From the NCBI GenBank assembly GCA_920105625.2, contig OV050033.1:372001-436000 (forward strand): a stretch of 64,000 nucleotides of DNA, written 5' to 3'. Below, one piece after another: positions 12,706-24,185 of the stretch; position 1 is the first letter of the stretch, and every line of letters starts with the position of its first letter. This DNA is from Clusia tigrina (Eukaryota > Arthropoda > Insecta > Diptera > Clusiidae). The notes beneath the pieces are model-generated. The model was not told the origin of the DNA. It saw nothing but the letters and a program-made list of their open reading frames with translations, and searched no databases. Made by a program: the position numbers and the translations under genes.

Positions 12706-13446
12706 CAGAGACATGATTTCGCATAAATTAAACTAACTTCTTATCTGCTTGAGCCATTTGCCACGTCCCTGGTGTCGCACACAGCTGCCATTTCACTCCA
12801 CTCGAAGCACGGGAAACGGAAACACACAAAAACGTTTTAACCGCAATTCGTAAACAGCGATACGAAAATTCCGTTGCTAAAAAACTAAAATACATAATTA
12901 CATGGATACATGGGAATATACAACAACACCAATAACAAACGAAAATGGCTCAGGTTTATTTATTCATTTATTAACTCTTATTTTACCCACATAAATTAAA
13001 AGAAAGTCGAATCGCGATAATTAGCAGCCTGAAAGTATGCATTGGTATTTTGAGCATTTGATAATAACAGTTTGGGAAGTAGTGCGGAGGGATGATCGAT
13101 AAGCATCCATATTGAAATATTCAGGGAGATACATGATATTAATGTGCGAAGGTATTGAAGATAATCTCACAATTTTTTATGCTACAATTATGTACGTAAC
13201 AAAACTTTGGCGGGGGTGTATTTTCTATAAATATACATGAGGTGTTCACGTGAAGTTTGTTTAATATTTTTTCGCATTTGTCTGAAATTTATAACCACAA
13301 TTTACAAATTTTAAACAAAAAAAAAATATTTTTCAAAAATGCACTACTCGGGGCTAATTACGCACAGTGGGCTATTAATAATGTTTTAGTACACAAGATT
13401 GAATTTGGTCATAATTGCTGGTGAATTGTGAAATGTTGATTTCCAA

Positions 13447-13458
13447 ATTAAATCGTTT
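13447..13458. repeat. 12-bp direct repeat, left copy
   Basis: ATTAAATCGTTT, repeated exactly at 13610-13621, near the 3' end of the LINE remnant. It may be a target-site duplication around a 151-bp segment; the nature of that segment is unknown. Confidence 0.5.
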
Positions 13459-13609
13459 AGGCCTATAAACATTTGGGAGTGCAAGAAACTCCGGTGGTAT
13501 ATTCCACACAGCTCATTTCACCATGGGAGTTTGGGAGAAATACTTTTATTTACAGAAACAATGGTTTCAAGAATATTTGATATGGATTTGCCCCATTGGA
13601 CAGACACAG

Positions 13610-13621
13610 ATTAAATCGTTT
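13610..13621. repeat. 12-bp direct repeat, right copy
   Basis: ATTAAATCGTTT, identical to 13447-13458. Confidence 0.5.
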
Positions 13622-14039
13622 GAGACTAATTGAAGGTAAGGGTTTACATCATCAAACTAAGGATCCATCTTCTTCAATATACGTCGTCCACGCTTATTGG
13701 ACCAAAGATCTTGCGAAGCATCCTCTTCTCGAGTGCTCCCAACAGCCTCTCATCATTGGTGATCATTGTACACGTCTCAGCGCCTTACATTAAGATGGGA
13801 AGTATGAGGAAGCGTTATTATCGTTAGTCGAGAGATGGCTCCGGTTCTCCATTGCCTAATGAGCCCATAATAACACCTGTTGGGATATAACATTGTTGGT
13901 GATAATGCTGGATTCAGAGTGGTGCCAGTGACGACGTTTGCAGCTTGAGGTTGAAGAAATCGCACGTCACTTTGCCTGAAACCTCGTTTGGTATCGATTG
14001 TGCCGAGAGGCCTTCTCAATTTTCACTGCTCTGGTGGTC

Positions 14040-14660
14040 TGTGTAAGTGTAATTTTGCAAAATCAAATGAGCTTTGCTGAGATGCCAGACCCTGACATTG
14101 AGGTGTACAAGTCATCTCTAATCGTCGCGGCGGCTTTATAATTAACGAATATATGGAGGGTGTCGATTTGTGTTTCTAGGGTCTTTTCTAGGATTTGGTG
14201 TAGTGTGAATATCTGATCAATGGTGGACCTACCGGATTTGAAGCCACACTGATAAGGTCCAATAAACTCGTTGACGATGGGCTTCTATATATAAACTTAT
14301 ATGCGAAAATACTTTGCACACGGTAGTTTGGCTTAAATCGTGGAATCGCCTTTCTTGTAGATCGGGCAGAGTACGCTGAGGTTCCAATCACCGGGCATGC
14401 TTTAATGCGACCATATTCTGCATAAAAGATAGTGGATGCGGGTTGTGAGCTCTTCGCCTCCGGTTTTAAAAAACTCAGCAGGCGACCATCTGCACCTGCG
14501 GCCTTATTGTTTTTCAGCCGAGCGATTGCTGTTAAGACCTCGGCATAGTCGGGCAAAGGTACATCAACGTCGTCAGTAATAGGTATTTCCGGATCAGCTT
14601 CCTCAGTGGCGGAATTCTTTCCGTCATCGTCATTAAGCCCGGGATAAATGTTCCCTCCAT
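14040..14660 (-). pseudogene. Reverse-transcriptase fragment of the RTE-like element
   Basis: RT blocks appear in at least two minus frames: PDYAEVLTAIARLKNNKAAGADG in one, and NLSVLCPIYKKGD and GPYQCGFKSGRSTIDQIF in another. Frameshifts separate them. The palm motif with the catalytic aspartates is not recoverable in this segment. Confidence 0.72.
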
Positions 14661-14728
14661 AACCTCACTAGATTTCCGTTTTCGTCCTTGCATGAGAAAG
14701 CACTGGTCTTCAAACCATTAGTCAGGCG

Positions 14729-15160
14729 TCATATTTTCTCGAAAAATTTTCGGACCTCGTTCCTGCCTCCAAGCATCTCGATATCTTCCAGCTGAATAGT
14801 GGCATCTTTCTTGGTTCGGACATTCCAGGTGCATATCCTTAAATAATTGTCCTTTGGGGCGTTTGTGGGGTCGTCTACATTAAGGGGTTCCTTATCCGTG
14901 GCTTTATATTTTGCTTCACTTGAATTAGTTTTAACATGGTGAGTTCCAAACACAGTGCACAAACCTTCTTTCAAGGTCACGCAGGACCTGCCACACACAT
15001 TAGTTTGCTCTCTGACGGGTGTCAGATCACTATCCAGGGGTTGCCACGAGCAGGCTGTGCGTCGACATGGGACGGCGGATCGCAAGGATCGAAAATGTTC
15101 TGACCCGTTCGTGAGACAGTCACAGACTGCCTTGTGTCTTCCAACCCCCGACACCCCGGT
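14729..15160 (-). pseudogene. Endonuclease N-terminal fragment of the RTE-like element
   Basis: The open minus frame carries a pre-endonuclease segment (SAVPCRRTACSWQPL ... KDNYL) and then ICTWNVRT, the first conserved block of APE-type endonucleases. It jumps within ~15 residues to VRKFFEKI and a stop, so the catalytic core between these blocks has been deleted. The frame stays open to 15358, but the part beyond about 15180 does not look like the element. Confidence 0.65.
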
Positions 15161-15249
15161 ATCAATTGTTATTATGTAAATATACGCCTCAAAATATCGC
15201 CACTTCGCGATGTAGGCCAAATTGCATATACCATCAGATATGCAATTTT

Positions 15250-15572
15250 CAATCACACAACTGGAATCCAAAAGGAAATCGAAAGGAAGAGAGAGGAAAA
15301 TAGTGCAAAACGAAAAGGTTGATGATAAACAGCAACACTGCCCGAGTAATCCTTGCAATTTCGCTTAACACGACCAAGATCCACAAGTGTGCTGCCACCA
15401 GCAGAGCCGCGAAGAGTTCGCTTGCCATCCTCCCCAAAGTCGGTTGACTGCCTCTGCCTCTTGCATTTCTGTCCGTCCGTTCGTTAGTCCTCCTACTAGC
15501 ATGTCTTCCTGGATTATGTTTTGATAATCGAATTTGTTCAAGCAAGTGGAAGTGGAAGTGCACATTTTCCAT
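15250..15572 (-). CDS. Uncharacterised small ORF, 107 residues, hydrophobic middle
   Basis: The ATG at 15570-15572 (context CAGTAATGGAA) opens a 107-residue minus frame. An internal Met starts a hydrophobic segment (MASELFAALLVAAHLWILVVL) that could be a membrane anchor. It lies just upstream of the LINE remnant. No domain is recognised and no homologue can be checked. It may be chance coding next to a 5'-leader-like sequence. Confidence 0.15.
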
Positions 15573-15620
15573 TACTGGGGTTTGTTGGTAGTTAGCTGGC
15601 TTATGGCTTGCTCTGTTGCG

Positions 15621-15660
15621 CAGTTCAGTTCAGTTCAGTTCAGCTAAGTTGAGTTGAGTT
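15621..15660 (+). repeat. CAGTT tandem repeat
   Basis: Four exact CAGTT units (15621-15640), then CAGCTAAGTT and two GAGTT units. The plus strand therefore contains serial TCAGTT, which is also the fly initiator consensus. Confidence 0.8.
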
Positions 15661-15733
15661 CCGTTCGGTTGTTTTAGTTCTGTGTGGTGTGGTGTGGTTG
15701 ATTTTAGTATAATTAACGTTTACACGTTTCATC

Positions 15734-16024
15734 ATGAAGCGAAGTCTTGGGAATTCCAGCGCGAGCGAACGTAGGTGTACGCTTTTAAAGCTTCATAGGT
15801 TTGAAGCGGTCACCGAGTCTACGGCAAGTGACTTTACTTGGAGTAAGATAAAGAGTGATGGAGGTGGAAATCCAACTATAAAATCACCACTGAAACGATT
15901 TCCTGCTTGCAGGACGAATACAAAATTGCTCAAGGACACTTGTGTTTCCATTTGCCCCCTTTTGTATTTATCGAACTTCCTAACACAATTAAACGTCCGT
16001 CATTTCGTCTACAGAATTTTTTAA
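15734..16024 (+). CDS. Uncharacterised ORF, 96 residues
   Basis: The ATG at 15734 follows a leader-like stretch that contains the CAGTT initiator-like repeats. The first ~37 residues are basic and Ser-rich (MKRSLGNSSASERRC...). A donor-like GA|GTAAGA at about 15842 would end an exon there. No domain is recognised. Low confidence; it could be a short first exon or noise. Confidence 0.15.
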   Translation: MKRSLGNSSASERRCTLLKLHRFEAVTESTASDFTWSKIKSDGGGNPTIKSPLKRFPACRTNTKLLKDTCVSICPLLYLSNFLTQLNVRHFVYRIF

Positions 16025-19000
16025 TCCAGCAATCTTTCAGTCAATTCCCTCTGTTTCTGTGATTCGGTTATTGCAGCTTGTTCGCAAATGGAGCTACACG
16101 AGCGTCCCATTAGTGAGACATGTTAAATGCTTAATGTTGCCCCGAGGTTTTGATCCTATTCAAACAGCACACGCACGAGTGTTGACACAAAAGGAAGCGG
16201 CTTTGGAGGATGTTGCTGATTTACGAAATTTTCAAATGAAGGCTTAAAAAAAAATGTATTCGCCGAAAAAGAATTCCATGGTTTTTAGCATATCATAACG
16301 AATATCCTTGTCATTCATTTTTAGCTTACGCGCACCCCATTCACTTGCTCTCCCTCTCTGATAGCAGGCATGCTTATATCCGCTATGAAATTCCGGCTTC
16401 GTACGAGTACCATTTAAATAATGCGTCTCTGCCGATTTTTCTATATCAATTGTGTGCTCGTATCTTCACCTGTGGGGCATCAAAGTATCCGTACACAGCG
16501 TAGTGGCGACAGCAGTGTCAGTGGCAGCGACAGCAAACACAAATAAGGACTATAACAACAAAGGTAACTTGCTTCAGCCCTGTCACATCAATAACACTAA
16601 TGGTAAAAGGATAAAGATAAGCATTAAATAACAGAAAAGTGGAGAATACGTACACGCGCTGCTGATATTTGGTGTATGAGTATCAGGGAGCATCCCTGGC
16701 GGCGCTGTCTTAGGGATCAAACACGTGAAATCCCGCCCGAATCTGCAGGCTTTCAACAATTTAAAGTTTTGCTACCACGGCTCACTTCGTATTTGAAATT
16801 CTTGAATTTGTTTTCTCCCGTCCGTGGCGGTTGCGGTGCGCATTTATGTCACACACGTGAGCAATTTAAAGTTTCGGTACTGATCAGAGCACTCGCAGTG
16901 TGAGTGAGAGTGGGCGGTACCGAATTGTGTGGCACCACACAGCGCCCAATTTTCAATTGCAAACTTAATTTAAACGCGAGCTTAAGGCGTGTAAATACGT
17001 TTTCGTGACAATGTGAAAAGAAGACGTGTGCGCCAAATGCGTCAGTTCTCAATTTTGAAACTCTGCGTTTGTGCTCGGTTCGATGGCTGCAGGGTTGCTA
17101 CTGTGAGTTTAATGGCAGAGTATGTAAATTTACATATTATATGTTTAAAAAGGTTTTTTTTCGTGTTGGGGGCAGTGAAGCGATGTAGAAAATAATTTCA
17201 AGAGATTTCACAATTTTAGTTCACATTAAATTGGCAGGCATAAATATTTCCATATACACAGCGACCAAAGATGTCAGAGATATGTAATTCTCTTCCATTA
17301 ACAATTTCAAAATTCTCATGGGAACACATGTTCAGATGCCGCTGTTCATGTCATTACTCAACGGGATTCAATATTTTTTAGATGGATGGTTTGGCAATTT
17401 TTTGTGCCTATTCCTTCTCTATAAAGGAGTAGCAGAATTAGCCAGAAACATTTTGGTTCTGGAGACAAACTCAAAACCAATTTATTAGTTTGGTCACTCT
17501 TACTAAGTTAAACCACAACATGATTTTAAACCTATCAGACCATTTATTTCGTAAGAAGCCACTACTTTTTTATGCTCAAAGCAGTCTTAATATGACATTG
17601 TGAAATATTAACGAAACTATTCCATACGTAATCGATGAAACTGGAATAAACTTAAAACTGCCTGAATAAACTTGACTGAAAATGAAGGCTTCCCCAAAAA
17701 TTATACTGCAGTTTAACATTAAATTATACTGCAGCGACTATATTTGACTATTTGTTGCGAACTTCTCTGAAAGATACTTTATTAAGTATAGAACCTTGCG
17801 TATTTGTGCTCGTCTAAACCTTTTATCTGTCTAAGCATCTCTCTTGCTGAGAAACATTCTCATACTCCCTCACTTTTGGTTGAGTTTCCTGCACAAAACA
17901 TTTACCGCAACCAACTTGACTCTCTTTCAGCACAAACTTTCAGCTCAATTACACTATTCCTTGCTGGTAACAATACAGCATCTCTGCCTCTCCTTAGAGG
18001 GAAGTATTGGATTGGCTGCAGTAGCCTGCACATCTCAACTTTGCATAAATATTCATGCCGAGTCCTGCTACTCTCACCTAAGTCCGACCATTGAGTTGAA
18101 CTGCTCACAAGCCAGATTTTGGAAGTTTGTCATTTTGTTGATGTTGACATTTATTTTGTCATCCAAGTCGGTTGGATCTGCAGCATCTGCAGTGTATCTT
18201 CAGCGTCGTATTCCGACTGTGACCACATACCCTTTACCGCACAACTGGATAGAAACAACAACTAGCAGTCGCAGGACTTGCGAAAATGCCAACTTTTCGG
18301 CTTTGCTGCCGCCAATGAATGAGTGTCAGAACTGCGGGAGTTGCCTAGCTGGTTTGCCAGATTGTTCGGTTGCAGTTCGGTGTTTATCAACTTGGAAAGT
18401 GGTTTACCATTGCTCCAGCTGAGAGCTTCTGTAAGTTGGTGTAAGTACAAAGCAAATTTTGAAACATCGTACGCAAGCAACAGCTCTTCATATTTAAGGC
18501 GCTTTAAAGTACACCTCCTTTTAGTTTACAGAGGAAATCTCAACATCCGCTTTACATTTAACCCCTTTTTGCCTCATTAAATACAAAATACGAGTACGAG
18601 CATCTGTGGTTGCTGAGCCCTTTTTGCCTTACATTTATGAGTGTGTCATTTAATGCCGCATATGCTGCTGTATAGTTTTTTCCAACTGATAAAAATGCAA
18701 AACTTTTGCCAACATATGGAAAAATGTCAGCAATGTGAAATGTTAAATGGCCTGCAAAAGACAATCTGCTGCCGAGAAGGACATTAAGAGTTGCTTAACC
18801 TTCATTAGGCGGCTGGAGCGAGCACCCGGACTTTCTTGCTAGAATTACGCAAATGAGCGAAGTCCAAACTTGGGTGGATAATGCTCATGGAGTGACTGCA
18901 GTGGAGATTTTTATGGCTTTTACATCAATTTGGAGCATAACTATGACAACGAAGAAACCATTTGACAATAATACCAAAATTAAACAGGATCATAACATAA

Positions 19001-20500
19001 TATGAGGGAATTTAAGTATTTGCACACGCTGAAACATGCACTATTTAAAAGTATTTAAATACGTATGTTAATTCGGTTGATGATATGTTTTATAAACATT
19101 TCTCTCTTACTCGTATATAAATGTTATTTAATTTCAATAAAGAAGACTAAAGTAATTTTCGATTGACTGCGAAATTCCATATTCCCTATTCACGTATGTA
19201 CCTATTTATAAATTTACGCCCATAAAGGCAAAGTGTTTGTGTGAGTTGTTTCTACCCATTCCACAGGATTTTTATCCGTCTATTCCCTTATTTTTTGTCG
19301 AGTGATGATAGCAGCACTAAATGAGGACGAGAAAATTGATATGCCCAACACGGTCGTGAACGTTAAATTTATAGTATCAAATATTCCAAATTATTATGAA
19401 AATATTTCACATTCGAAGTGCCGCAGCAACAATGTTCTGCTTCAGCAACGAAGACATTAAACAAAAAAAGTTCATTATTTCTCGTAAGGGTGCGACATAT
19501 ATCGTAAGCGGCATGGCAAGAGACACCACTGCAGTACTGCTTGCCATGCCTGTAAAATCTACGAGTGATTTAAGTAGGTACAAAACGCATTAAAAGTGCA
19601 TTCAAGCGCTACAGTTGCCCAGCCACGAGTGGGTGTGTACACTGACACCAAAAAATTGAGAAATCAAAAGTCTAAAAAACTTACATGGAAAAACACGAAT
19701 ACACATGCCTTCCAGATCCCGTGTGTTGATGGCATTTCAGGCGTGAATGGTTTTTCAGGGCCCCATTTAAAGAACCAATTTGCCCTCGCACTTTGGAACT
19801 TTTCAAATAAATAACTATGGGAACTGTACTGAATAGTTGAACTGCACATTTACCAAGGGGACAAAGTGGTAGTTGAAAAAGGACCTGAACTGAAGATTTG
19901 ATTATGAAATGACTTACTAGAGAGAAAGGGAAAGCAATGTAGAGGTAAGTACAATAGCTCTCAGTTTCCATGCGAATAGCGACTGTCGTTAAAGTTTTTG
20001 CCATTAAAGTCAATTTAACAAACTTAAGCCTGGAATTAAGTTGTGGAATATAAAAGTTATGGTAATGTACTATGCAGAACATTACACAGGAAGTAATGAT
20101 CCTCACAGTCGTCGTGAGGCTGGAGTGAGTATACAAAAGTTTGGATTTTTATTTGTGCACATTTTCCATTTTATTTATTGTATGCATTCGGGACTCAGCG
20201 GCGATCTTCTTTTATCGTACTTTTGTTGTTCCATCGCTCCCGTGTACTGTTGATGCTAGTTATCAAATTTTGTTACTTTTCGCTTCCTCTGGGGAAGAAT
20301 CAAACTATGAGTGATCAGCATTTCTTAAAACGGTTCTGGAAAAATTACACAGAGACGTGTAAACTTTGTCACTCAGTAACAGAAGAATAGATGAAATTAG
20401 TAAAAATATTGAAATATAATTTGTTGAAAAGCTGACACTATGATAACTTACGGAAAATGTGTTTTTCTTTAATTAATTTTTTCTGGTTTGAACCAAATTG
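16025..20500. other. AT-rich non-coding DNA
   Basis: No recognised gene. The longest frame, plus 17844-18422 (192 residues), has a hydrophobic patch (VILLMLTFILSS) and several Cys, but no domain or clear exon signals. An ORF of that length is expected occasionally by chance in a window of this size. The minus frame at 19681-20136 is equally unsupported. Confidence 0.55.
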
Positions 20501-20501
20501 A

Positions 20502-20510
20502 ATTTTCAAT
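20502..20510. repeat. Candidate target-site duplication, left copy (LOA-like LINE)
   Basis: ATTTTCAAT, repeated at 25145-25153, just outside the two ends expected for the element. It is AT-rich and only 9 bp, so chance is possible. Confidence 0.45.
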
Positions 20511-23065
20511 TTGGATGATGTAGGTAATGTTAGTAGATAGATAGAAAGATAGAAGTGGGGTAGAGGATTTTGCAAAGAAAGTTACACCTTTTAAACCTTA
20601 TTTGACTATTTTATGAACCTCAGAAGACTGTCCAGGGATAAGGAATGTACATTATCCATTCCCAAAACATCTGACCCTAATATGCGCCTCCTCATTCTGG
20701 CAAAGGCAGGACAAGCGCAGATAAAATGCTCTGTGCCGTCTTGTTCATCCTCCAGGCTATGACGCCATATGATGGCCCCAAGGAGTATATCCCGTAATTA
20801 CCCAACCAATGATCGAAGATCTTTCCTTCGTAGTGTCAGAAGGAAATTTGCAACTCTCCTGTTTGGGCTTTCTAGGAAGCACTTGGTTCTTTTGCAGGCA
20901 ATTAAACCACACCAACGTCCTTGTATTATTCACATGGCTCCTGATCCAAATAAATAATGGATAAATTCCTCTGGTCCCATTGAAGTTCCCGCAGATCCAC
21001 AATTTGGCAATTCATCAGTTGATCGTTCCCCTGAATACCTCAGTGTCCCGGAAACCAAATAATTTCAAGCAAATTCCACCATGCGATGGAGTTAAGGCTT
21101 GATTTACATTCTTGGACAATTTTTGAAGTGGTTAACGTATTTTCTAGGGCCTTCAGTGCACCCTGACTGTCACTACAGACTCTAATCTTCTTACCGCGCC
21201 ATTTCTTCTCACAATTACCCATTCCGCTACCTTCAGTATAGCAAATACTTCCGATTGGAATACCGTTGCCATACTGACATTAACAATTTCATTCAGATGC
21301 CAGCCAGCCCCAGTTCCCTTTTCAGTTTTGGAGCCATCAGTGAAGAAAGTTTTCGCCGGGTCCCCTACAAGTAGTTCTGGATCTCTTCATTGCTCTCTTG
21401 TCGGGAAGCTGACTTTGTACTTTCTCCCAAAAGAAACAATAGGTAAGAGCTTTTCATTCGGTGCCAGAAAAAACGGATATTGTTCCGACAGCCTCTTGAA
21501 CATCACTCTGTGCCCAAAGTTCTTGTCGTCGTGCCAATATCCGTATGAATATAACCGATATATCGTTTTCATCACATCCTACTGAATCATAAGATCCAAT
21601 GGTGGCAAGTTCAACAAAGCATTCAGAGCGTCACCAGATGTGGTACCCATTGCGCCCGTAACTCTCAAACATATACTTCTCTGTAGCATGTTTAACCCCA
21701 AATAAGTGGACTTACTCACAGTTCTGCGCCACCAGACCACAGCAGCATAAAAAATTTTTGGCCTAATCAATGCTGTGCACAGCCAAAATACACCAGCTGG
21801 TTTCAGGCGTCAAGTCTTACCAAATGGTCTTCGGCACTGCCCAAATATTTTATGTGCCCGACTAACCTTCAGTTCAACATGCGTCTTCCAATTGAGTTTC
21901 GTATCAAGAACGACGTCTAAATACTTCAGTTCCCTGGAAAGACTGATATTTACACCTTTTAATACTGGTAGATTGAGTCCACCAATTTTCTTTTTCGTGT
22001 AAACAATACCACAGATGTCTTACTTGGATTAATAGTAAGTCCCTGGAAAGTGCACCAATGAGCCATCTTGTCCAGAGTTCTCTGTACGCTTGCACATACA
22101 GTCCTAAGAGATATTGCTCATGCCAGTGCACATACATCATCGGAATATGCTTGGATGTGTAATTCATGGTTCTGTAACTCAGTCAGAAGTGAGTACACCA
22201 CAAAACACTACAGAAGAGGAAAGAGTACCCCACCCATCCTCGAACAACTTCTGCCATGGTACAATGGTCGTTTATCTCTCCAACAGTTAACAGCCCTTTT
22301 GATAAAATGAAATGGATCCACCTGACAATAGTTGCCGAGCATAAATATTCAAACGTAGCATTATCGAATGCCCCCTCAATACCCACAAATACCCCCATTG
22401 TGTACTCACCAGTTTCCAGCCCTGTTTCAATCTTACACACTAGATCGTGCAGAGCTGCTTCGCATGACTTTCCACTCTGGTATGCATGCTAATGGATACT
22501 AAGGGGGCGTTTCAACATTAAACCAGCCCTAATGTACTTCTCCACCATACGCTCCAGACCTTTCAACGATGCTTTTCTCTAAAGTGTAGTCATCCTTTCC
22601 CGGTTTGGGAATGAAGACCACCCTAACCTGTCGCCAAAGAGATGGTAAGTAACCTAGAGCACGACACGCAATGTAGATCTTTTTCAAGGTCCTATTGAAC
22701 TTATCCTCTCTTCTCCTTAACATTATTGAGTGTACATTATCAGGGCCAGGTGACTTAAAGTTTTCTAAAGAGCAAAGAGAAAACCTCATTAATTCCTCAG
22801 TTGCAATTTTTGATGCCGTATACCAGTTTCGTTTCGTGATTCCACCATTCGAGCTGTCACCCTCCACCCTAATTTCTGTATCAGTAATGATTCTGCTACC
22901 CGCGAAGTGGGTTTTCAGGAGGGTATTGTAGGTTTCAACCATTGTATTGGTATAAGAACCATCAGACCTGAGAAGAGAGTCCAGCCTAACTGCTCGGTGC
23001 CGTTTAGCATCCTGCACAGCCTAGCCGACTCCTTCATGTTGTCAATTTCACTACAGAAATTTCTA

Positions 23066-23075
23066 TAAGAGTCCA
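23066..23075. repeat. Target-site duplication, left copy (nested insertion)
   Basis: AAGAGTCCAC, repeated exactly at 23353-23362. Confidence 0.75.
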
Positions 23076-23352
23076 CAAGTCTACCATTTGAAATTGGAAA
23101 ACCAACCAAACGAGCTAGCCCGAAATTTGCTGCTAGATTAAGGACCCAAACGCATAAGAAAGAAATATATATTATAGATCTTAGCTAACATATAAATCTA
23201 ACAATGAATTAATTAATTATAAATTAACATCTTTTTTCAAATATTTGTTCTTAGCATTGGCAAAAAAACATTAGAGTTTAATATTAGCTTGTAAAATTTC
23301 AAAACTTACTGTTCGTTTTTTCGAAAGATTTAATAAATAATAATTGGAAAAA
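23076..23352 (+). mobile_element. 277-bp AT-rich insertion nested in the LOA-like LINE
   Basis: The insertion interrupts the endonuclease-RT linker of the LINE. Coding similarity ends at EPLRSTL on one side (about 23363) and resumes at DSYRNFCSEI (about 23060) on the other. It is flanked by perfect AAGAGTCCAC copies. On the plus strand it ends in an A-rich tail (AATAATAATTGGAAAAA), which suggests a retroposed RNA (SINE or small retrocopy) rather than a terminal-inverted-repeat element. No A/B boxes or coding potential were seen. Its family is unknown. Confidence 0.7.
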
Positions 23353-23362
23353 AAGAGTCCAC
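23353..23362. repeat. Target-site duplication, right copy (nested insertion)
   Basis: AAGAGTCCAC, identical to 23066-23075. Confidence 0.75.
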
Positions 23363-24185
23363 TATAATGTGCTTCTTAAAGGTTCTAGCGCTATTTGGTA
23401 TTCAGTCCAGTCTTCTTCTTTTCGGGTTTTTAAAGCCCTATTCACAAGTTTTCTGGACCATTTTCGGAGCTTTGAAAGTTCAGCCTTCCACCATGGAACT
23501 GTTCTACTCTGCCTGCTCATTCTTAACGGACACACTTCCTCATAACATTCTATCAAAGTACTCGTTACAACAAGAAATCCAAACTTATCCCAGTCCGCCT
23601 TTTGTGGATTTCGACCTTCCGGCACTATTAATTTGTCAACGTCAAGTCGAAATTCTATCAAACAGTGATCCGAGAGAGATACCTCTGCCAGAACTTTCCA
23701 CTGCTTTATTTGACCTGTCAGAAACCTAGTAGTTAGCATTACATTTTGGCGTTCTTTGCGTCACAAAGGTCGGTTTGTTAACCACATTGTGTATTGCACT
23801 CTCTGAAGACAGAATAAAATCCAACATCTTGTTACCCCGAGAGTTGCATTTATTGCTACCCCATACTGTGTTCTGTGAATTTGCGTCACAGCCCACAATC
23901 AGGCCCCAACCATTGGATTCTGCGTACTGAACGACCTCTACGACTTTCCTTGATGGTGGGGGTATAGAATCGGAGGGCAGGTAGGCCGAGACAATAACTG
24001 CCTCTACCATGTTGCTTCCCCTTTTGAACTTTATTTTTGGGGGCATGTACTCGTATGCATCTTCGCATGCCTACTGCAAAGCAGTAGACGAATTGCTATG
24101 TTGCAAGTTAATTTACGAAAATATAATTTCAGTCATAAAATGATTATTTTAAGACAGAAAATAATTTTTAGCGCTATCCCCTTCA

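Larger units (their letters stand above)
5786..13440. other. AT-rich non-coding DNA
   Basis: No convincing gene. An AT-dinucleotide stretch lies near 5925-5950. Two minus frames (11384-11671 and 11013-11306) are Lys/Arg-rich, sit close together in different frames and could be a relic of one coding sequence, but I recognise no domain. The 140-residue plus frame at 12061-12483 has a minus shadow of similar length and no domain. GTT-rich low complexity occurs near 10470-10505 and 12565-12700. Confidence 0.55.
13600..15180 (-). mobile_element. Decayed RTE-like non-LTR retrotransposon, internally deleted
   Basis: Coding remnants run right to left on the minus strand. The start of an AP-endonuclease (LRICTWNVRT, about 14820-14845) is followed almost at once by an end-of-endonuclease linker (RLTNGLKTSAFSCKDENGN). 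Then comes reverse transcriptase: LKNNKAAGADG near 14515; LSVLCPIYKKGD near 14360; GPYQCGFKSGRSTIDQIF near 14210-14260; DTKRGFRQ near 13985. A C-terminal piece, RMLRKIFGPISVDDVY near 13685-13735, follows. The order is colinear, but most of the endonuclease and the catalytic YADD part of the RT are missing and there are several frameshifts and stops. The wording of the motifs resembles RTE/Cfdp2-type elements of insects; the clade is from memory. Neither end is precisely defined. The copy is dead. Confidence 0.8.
20640..24070 (-). pseudogene. ORF2 remnant (endonuclease, RT, RNase H) of the LOA-like LINE
   Basis: The endonuclease C-terminal half is in frames ending at 23726 and 23362. The N-terminal ~100 residues are replaced by ~100 bp of AT-rich DNA (about 24075-24180). 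RT fingers and palm run from about 23060 to 21900. The first catalytic Asp of the palm, in F-x-D-x-x-x-A-F-D, is Gly here (FVGIEGAFDN, about 22380), and the YADD box reads YSDD (about 22160). RNase H lies at about 21010-21240, with the Asp of CSDSQG kept. The tail EHFICACPAF (about 20705-20735) matches the usual C-terminal zinc-knuckle-like end. Multiple stops interrupt the frame. Confidence 0.82.

Noticed and set aside
17844..18422. 192-residue plus ORF with a hydrophobic stretch
   Set aside because: One such length is expected by chance in this amount of sequence. No domain, no supporting leader, and the sequence drifts between unrelated compositions.
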